A stretch of 64,000 bases of DNA from assembly GCA_963662865.1 (NCBI GenBank), contig OY759969.1, positions 682,001-746,000 on the forward strand. Direction: 5' to 3'. Shown in pieces: positions 60,284-64,000 of the stretch (position 1 is its first letter; every line of letters begins with the position of its first letter). The DNA is from JAJDYQ01 sp963662865. GTDB lineage: Bacteria; Pseudomonadota; Gammaproteobacteria; JAJDYQ01. The notes under the pieces were generated by a model. The model was not told where the DNA came from. It saw nothing but the letters and a program-made list of their open reading frames with translations, and did no database searches. A program made the position numbers and the translations under genes.

Positions 60284-60336
60284 GCGCACCCGCGCTTCAA
60301 GTGATAACATGTTCACTGTCGCAGGGATTATGCTCA

Positions 60337-60370
60337 GGAAGCTCTGATTAGTCGGAGCTCCCTTTATTTT
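60337..60370 (+). terminator. Hairpin with T-rich tail in the rpsO leader
   Basis: GGAAGCTCTGA (60337-60347) pairs with TCGGAGCTCCC (60352-60362) around TTAG with one mismatch and one G-U pair. It is followed by TTTATTTT. It lies downstream of the rpsO promoter at 60255-60283 and 57 bases before the rpsO start. It could terminate truB read-through, or be part of S15 autoregulation, in which the protein binds its own mRNA leader. Confidence 0.5.
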
Positions 60371-60418
60371 AGTCATCCGGTGGATACGTCTACTGTTTGA
60401 CCTTATCAGGAGAAGGAA

Positions 60419-60688
60419 ATGGCACTGAGTGCGCAACAAAAGAGCGAAATTGTTGCTGAATACCAGCGTGGCGAAGCTGATACTGGTTCAGCTGAAGTGC
60501 AGATTGCTTTATTGGCACACGATATCAAGGCCCTGAGCGATCATTTTGCCAGTCACAGCAAGGATCATCATTCACGTCAGGGTTTGTTACGTAAGGTAAA
60601 CCAGCGTCGTAAACTGCTTGATTATTTGAAGAAGAAGGATAGTAAGCGCTATCAGGACTTAATAGAACGTCTTGGACTGCGCCGTTAA
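60419..60688 (+). CDS. rpsO: Ribosomal protein S15
   Basis: S15 is a primary binder of 16S rRNA in the 30S platform. The 89-residue protein has the complete family sequence pattern: ALSAQQKSEIVAEYQRGEAD, TGSAEVQIALLAHDIKALSD, HFASHSKDHHSRQGLLRKVN and RRKLLDYLKKKDSKRYQDLI. AGGAGAAGG is directly upstream. The conserved LGLRR end is present. It has its own promoter and leader hairpin, and pnp follows 96 bp downstream, an arrangement shared with E. coli, where RNase III cuts between the two. Confidence 0.98.
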   Translation: MALSAQQKSEIVAEYQRGEADTGSAEVQIALLAHDIKALSDHFASHSKDHHSRQGLLRKVNQRRKLLDYLKKKDSKRYQDLIERLGLRR

Positions 60689-60784
60689 TCCGGACATTCC
60701 GGAGCCCGCTTTTTAGTGAGCTTCCCCATTTCCAGTTAAAGGCATAGGACTGGAATCCATTAAACAACAGAGAAGGGCAGGTAA

Positions 60785-62896
60785 GTGAACCACATTAAAA
60801 AATCTTTTCAGTTTGGTGACAGTACCGTCACGATAGAAACCGGTGAAATTGCGCGTCAGGCGACTGGGGCTGTTTTTGTTAACATGGACGACACCGTTGT
60901 TATGGTCACCGTGGTTTGCGAGGAATCCTCGGAACCTCGTGATTTCTTTCCACTAACAGTTGATTATCAGGAGAAGGTTTACGCCGCAGGCCGTATCCCG
61001 GGTGGATTTTTCCGTCGTGAAGGTCGTCCTTCAGAAAAGGAAACCCTGACCAGTCGATTGATTGACCGTCCGATTCGGCCGCTATTTCCCAGCGGCTTCT
61101 CCAGCGAAGTGCAGATTATTGCCACGGTGATGTCCTTGAACCCCGAAATTGACCCGGACATTCCATCACTGATTGGCTCGTCCGCCGCCCTGGCGATTTC
61201 CGGCCTGCCTTTCAATGGCCCCGTGGGGGCCGTGCGTGTTGGTTATAAGAGCGGGCAATATCTACTTAACCCGACCAGGAGCCAGATCGAGGATTCTGAT
61301 CTGGACCTGATTGTTGCCGGCACTGAAAAGGCAGTACTGATGGTTGAATCCGAAGCGAACCTGCTGTCTGAAGAAATTATGCTGAATGCCGTCATGTTTG
61401 GTCACGAGCAATCCCAGGTGGCGATTAATGCCATTAAGGAGCTGGCCGCCGAAGTGAATACGCCCGCCGTCGAATGGGCACTTCCGCCATCAGACGACGA
61501 ACTGCACAAGCGTGTTGCTCAAGCCGCTGAGGCCGATCTGACTGCGGCCTGCCAGATAGCCGACAAGATGGAGCGTTATGACAGACTGCATGAGATTTCT
61601 GCTGCGGTTACTGAGAGCCTGACACAGATTGAAGAGAGCGAGCGGCCTTGCTGGAGCAAAGGTGATATTGGCAACGCCATTGACAGCCTGAAGAAGAAAA
61701 TTGTCCGTGACCGTATTCTGGCGGGCGAAACACGTATTGATGGTCGTGATAACCGTACTGTACGTCCTATCGCCGTGCGCACGGGAGTATTGCCGCGTAC
61801 CCACGGTTCAGCGCTCTTTACCCGCGGCGAAACCCAGGCACTGGTGGTGACGACTCTGGGCTCCGGTCGAGATGCACAAACGATTGATGCGCTGGAAGGA
61901 ACCAGAAAAGACAACTTCATGCTGCATTACAATTTTCCACCATTCTGCGTGGGCGAGACAGGCCGTATTGGTTCAACCAAACGCCGTGAAATCGGACATG
62001 GACGACTGGCGCGTCGCGGTGTTAGTGCGGTGATTCCAGAGCAGGAAGAATTCCCATACGTGTTGCGTGTGGTATCTGAAATCACAGAATCGAATGGTTC
62101 AAGCTCCATGGCGAGCATTTGCGGCACATCACTGTCACTAATGGATGCCGGAGTACCGGTTAAAGCGCCCGTAGCGGGCGTAGCCATGGGCCTGATTAAG
62201 GAAGGCGATAAATTTGCGGTACTGACTGATATTCTGGGTGACGAAGACCATCTGGGTGACATGGACTTCAAGGTAGCCGGTTCCAAGGATGGCATCACGG
62301 CGTTACAGATGGATATCAAGATTGATGGCATTACCAGAGAAATTATGGAGCAGGCATTGGACCAGGCACATGAAGGTCGTATGTTCATCCTGGGCGAAAT
62401 GAACAAGGTAATCAGCGAACCTCGCGCCGAAATGTCTGATTTCGCCCCGCAGATGTTGAGCATGAAAATTGATCCCAGCAAGATTCGTGAAGTGATTGGC
62501 AAAGGAGGCACCACCATTCGCTCTATTACCGAAAATACCGGCGCCTCTATTGATATCGATGATAATGGCAACATCAAGATTGCCTCTCCGGACAGAGACG
62601 CGGCCAATGCCGCACGTCACGCCATTGAGCAGATTACCGCCGATGTTGAATCCGGTCAGATTTATGAAGGCAGAGTTGTTCGCCTGATGGACTTCGGTGC
62701 CTTCGTGAACATCCTGCCGGGAAAAGACGGTCTGGTTCACATTTCCCAGATTTCAGAAGAGCGCGTAGAGAAGGTAAGCGACAAGCTGTCTGAAGGTGAC
62801 GTGGTTAAGGTGAAAGTTCTGGAAGTGGACCGTCAGGGACGCATACGGCTGAGCATGAAGGCCGTAGCTGCCGAGAGGCGATCCGCAGCCAGATAA
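60785..62896 (+). CDS. pnp: Polyribonucleotide nucleotidyltransferase
   Basis: PNPase is a 3'-5' phosphorolytic exoribonuclease of RNA decay. The 703-residue protein has two RNase PH-like cores, the first starting TVTIETGEIARQATGAVFVN. The second has RTHGSALFTRGETQALVVTT and GSSSMASICGTSLSLMDAG, and SKDGITALQMDIKIDGIT. A KH domain (IDPSKIREVIGKGGTTIRSI) and a C-terminal S1 domain (EGRVVRLMDFGAFVNILPGK, then DGLVHISQISEERVEKVSDK) follow. The start is GTG at 60785. Length and order equal E. coli Pnp (711). Confidence 0.97.
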   Translation: MNHIKKSFQFGDSTVTIETGEIARQATGAVFVNMDDTVVMVTVVCEESSEPRDFFPLTVDYQEKVYAAGRIPGGFFRREGRPSEKETLTSRLIDRPIRPLFPSGFSSEVQIIATVMSLNPEIDPDIPSLIGSSAALAISGLPFNGPVGAVRVGYKSGQYLLNPTRSQIEDSDLDLIVAGTEKAVLMVESEANLLSEEIMLNAVMFGHEQSQVAINAIKELAAEVNTPAVEWALPPSDDELHKRVAQAAEADLTAACQIADKMERYDRLHEISAAVTESLTQIEESERPCWSKGDIGNAIDSLKKKIVRDRILAGETRIDGRDNRTVRPIAVRTGVLPRTHGSALFTRGETQALVVTTLGSGRDAQTIDALEGTRKDNFMLHYNFPPFCVGETGRIGSTKRREIGHGRLARRGVSAVIPEQEEFPYVLRVVSEITESNGSSSMASICGTSLSLMDAGVPVKAPVAGVAMGLIKEGDKFAVLTDILGDEDHLGDMDFKVAGSKDGITALQMDIKIDGITREIMEQALDQAHEGRMFILGEMNKVISEPRAEMSDFAPQMLSMKIDPSKIREVIGKGGTTIRSITENTGASIDIDDNGNIKIASPDRDAANAARHAIEQITADVESGQIYEGRVVRLMDFGAFVNILPGKDGLVHISQISEERVEKVSDKLSEGDVVKVKVLEVDRQGRIRLSMKAVAAERRSAAR

Positions 62897-62944
62897 TGAA
62901 ACGGATATGCGGGGATCTTTTTTTTGATTCCGGCACGAGCCGCC

Positions 62945-64000
62945 ATGTTAATCGTTGCCGACGAGAATATCCCCGCCGTAACCGAAGTCTTCTCCGCATT
63001 TGGAACAGTGCAGCTCCTGCAGGGGCGGGAAATGCGGGCATCCGACATTCGGTATGCCGAGGCATTGCTGGTGCGCTCCGTTACCAGAGTAAACCGTGAT
63101 TTACTGAACGGCAGCAGGGTTGGATTTGTTGGCAGTGCAACCATTGGTACCGATCATATTGACCTGTCCTGGCTGAAATCCCGGGGCGTGGAATTTGCCA
63201 ATGCCCCCGGCTGCAACGCAGTTGCCGCGGCCGAATACGTGATACTCTCCGTTCTGTTATGCGCCCGCCGGAACCACCTTGATCTTCTAGGCAGTACCGT
63301 CGGGATTATTGGCTGCGGCAATGTCGGATCCCGCGTGCAGGCGCGTTTCGAGGCCATCGGACTCAAATGCCTTGTCTGCGATCCCCCAAGGGCTGAGCGC
63401 GAAGGTACCGCAGGTTTTGTCGATATGGAGACAATATCCGGGGCCGATATTATAACAGTACACATCCCACTGGAAAGAAGCGGGGATCATCCGACATTCA
63501 GACTGATAAGCAGTGAATTTATTGAGAGCCTGAAACCGGGAGCCATCCTCATCAACACCTCGCGCGGTGAAATTAGCGATGAAAACGCACTTAAAAAGCG
63601 ACTGATCAGACAGGACGATATTTACGCTGTTCTGGATGTTTGGGAGAACGAGCCCGGTATTGACCCGGAGCTGGTCGAAAAAGTTGCGGTCGCGACGCCT
63701 CATATTGCCGGACACAGTATTGACGGCAAATTACGCGCCACCGGCCAGTTATACGAAGCCTGGTGTCAATTCAGTCATGCTGCCCGGGAATGGGACTACC
63801 AGCGGAGACTGCCCGATCCGGAAGAACCATTGATCAGCCTGCGTGATATCGAAAGTCCGCTGGAAGCAATCTCGGCTGCGTTGCCCAGGGTTTATAATAT
63901 ATCGCGGGATGATCGTGATTTACGTAATTTATGCAGTGACACGGACAAAGATACCGGAGCCGGTTTTGACCTGCTGCGCAAATGCTATCCGGTGCGCCGT
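62945..64000 (+). CDS. pdxB: Erythronate-4-phosphate dehydrogenase, cut by window edge
   Basis: PdxB oxidises 4-phosphoerythronate in the vitamin B6 pathway. From ATG 62945 (MLIVADENIPAVTEVFSAFG) 352 residues are present without stop; the family is about 380, so around 30 are missing beyond base 64000. Features are LVRSVTRVNRDLLNG and the FVGSATIGTDHID segment, the NAD-binding GSTVGIIGCGNVGSRVQARF, and the catalytic Arg (ILINTSRGEISDENAL), Glu/Asp and His (ATPHIAGHSIDGK) of D-2-hydroxyacid dehydrogenases. The C-terminal part has the PdxB-specific extension begun (YEAWCQFSHAAREW). It starts 48 bp after pnp on the same strand; cotranscription is possible. Confidence 0.95.
   Translation, partial: MLIVADENIPAVTEVFSAFGTVQLLQGREMRASDIRYAEALLVRSVTRVNRDLLNGSRVGFVGSATIGTDHIDLSWLKSRGVEFANAPGCNAVAAAEYVILSVLLCARRNHLDLLGSTVGIIGCGNVGSRVQARFEAIGLKCLVCDPPRAEREGTAGFVDMETISGADIITVHIPLERSGDHPTFRLISSEFIESLKPGAILINTSRGEISDENALKKRLIRQDDIYAVLDVWENEPGIDPELVEKVAVATPHIAGHSIDGKLRATGQLYEAWCQFSHAAREWDYQRRLPDPEEPLISLRDIESPLEAISAALPRVYNISRDDRDLRNLCSDTDKDTGAGFDLLRKCYPVRR

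Overview
The window is a 64 kb chromosomal segment of a gammaproteobacterium. Gene order and families point to this class: cysG with mrp/apbC, the tesA-ybbA-ybbP group, trpS next to scpA-scpB-rluB, dapA-bamC, ftsB-ispD-ispF after eno, and the long rimP-nusA-infB-rbfA-truB-rpsO-pnp string followed by pdxB. Several genes hint at a sulfur-oxidising, possibly autotrophic relative: a rhodanese remnant beside tusA and a dsrE2-like gene, a SoxW-like double thioredoxin, a CbbY-type phosphatase, and hpnD-hpnE for squalene. This placement is inference; no rRNA or tRNA gene was seen.

Layout. 1-2.2 kb: partial cysG and apbC on the minus strand. 2.3-4.8 kb: a scar of decayed IS481-like sequence around an AT-rich family-10 (fucosyl) transferase gene that looks acquired. 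5-20 kb: housekeeping and metabolic genes (pgi, gluQ, cbbY-like, fabI, bolA-like, yciI-like, yciO-like, trpS, scpAB, rluB, a HhH glycosylase, a SoxW-like protein, a PQQ-type sugar dehydrogenase). 20-28 kb: an orphan AbiJ-NTD4-type gene, tesA/ybbA/ybbP, a YciK-like reductase, hpnE and hpnD, then an autotransporter remnant. 28.5-31.8 kb: a GT2-GtrA fusion and an STT3/PglB-like oligosaccharyltransferase, the most unusual pair in the window. 31.9-33.3 kb: IS remnant, broken rhodanese, tusA and dsrE2-like. 33.7-52 kb: a LysR regulator, a PerM-like permease, gcvR, dapA-bamC, an MBL hydrolase with purL, a mutT-thiE fusion, a Sel1 protein, pepN, eno-ftsB-ispD-ispF. 52-54.2 kb: a solo LuxR-type regulator between IS remnants. 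54.2-64 kb: the rimP to pnp translation and RNA-decay string and a partial pdxB.

How the parts work together. The main blocks are core information processing (nusA operon, trpS, scpAB), envelope and lipid functions (fabI, tesA, bamC, hpnDE, ispDF) and central metabolism (pgi, eno, dapA, purL). The accessory parts are a candidate polyprenyl-linked glycan transfer pair (GT2-GtrA plus STT3-like), a cytoplasmic sulfur-relay pair (TusA, DsrE2) whose rhodanese partner is broken here, and a likely phage-defence orphan. All insertion sequences seen are decayed. One IS481-like family leaves three related ends carrying the inverted repeat ATATTGCAC/GTGCAATAT: one with most of an element, one solitary upstream of pepN, and one internally deleted, MITE-like, after ispF.
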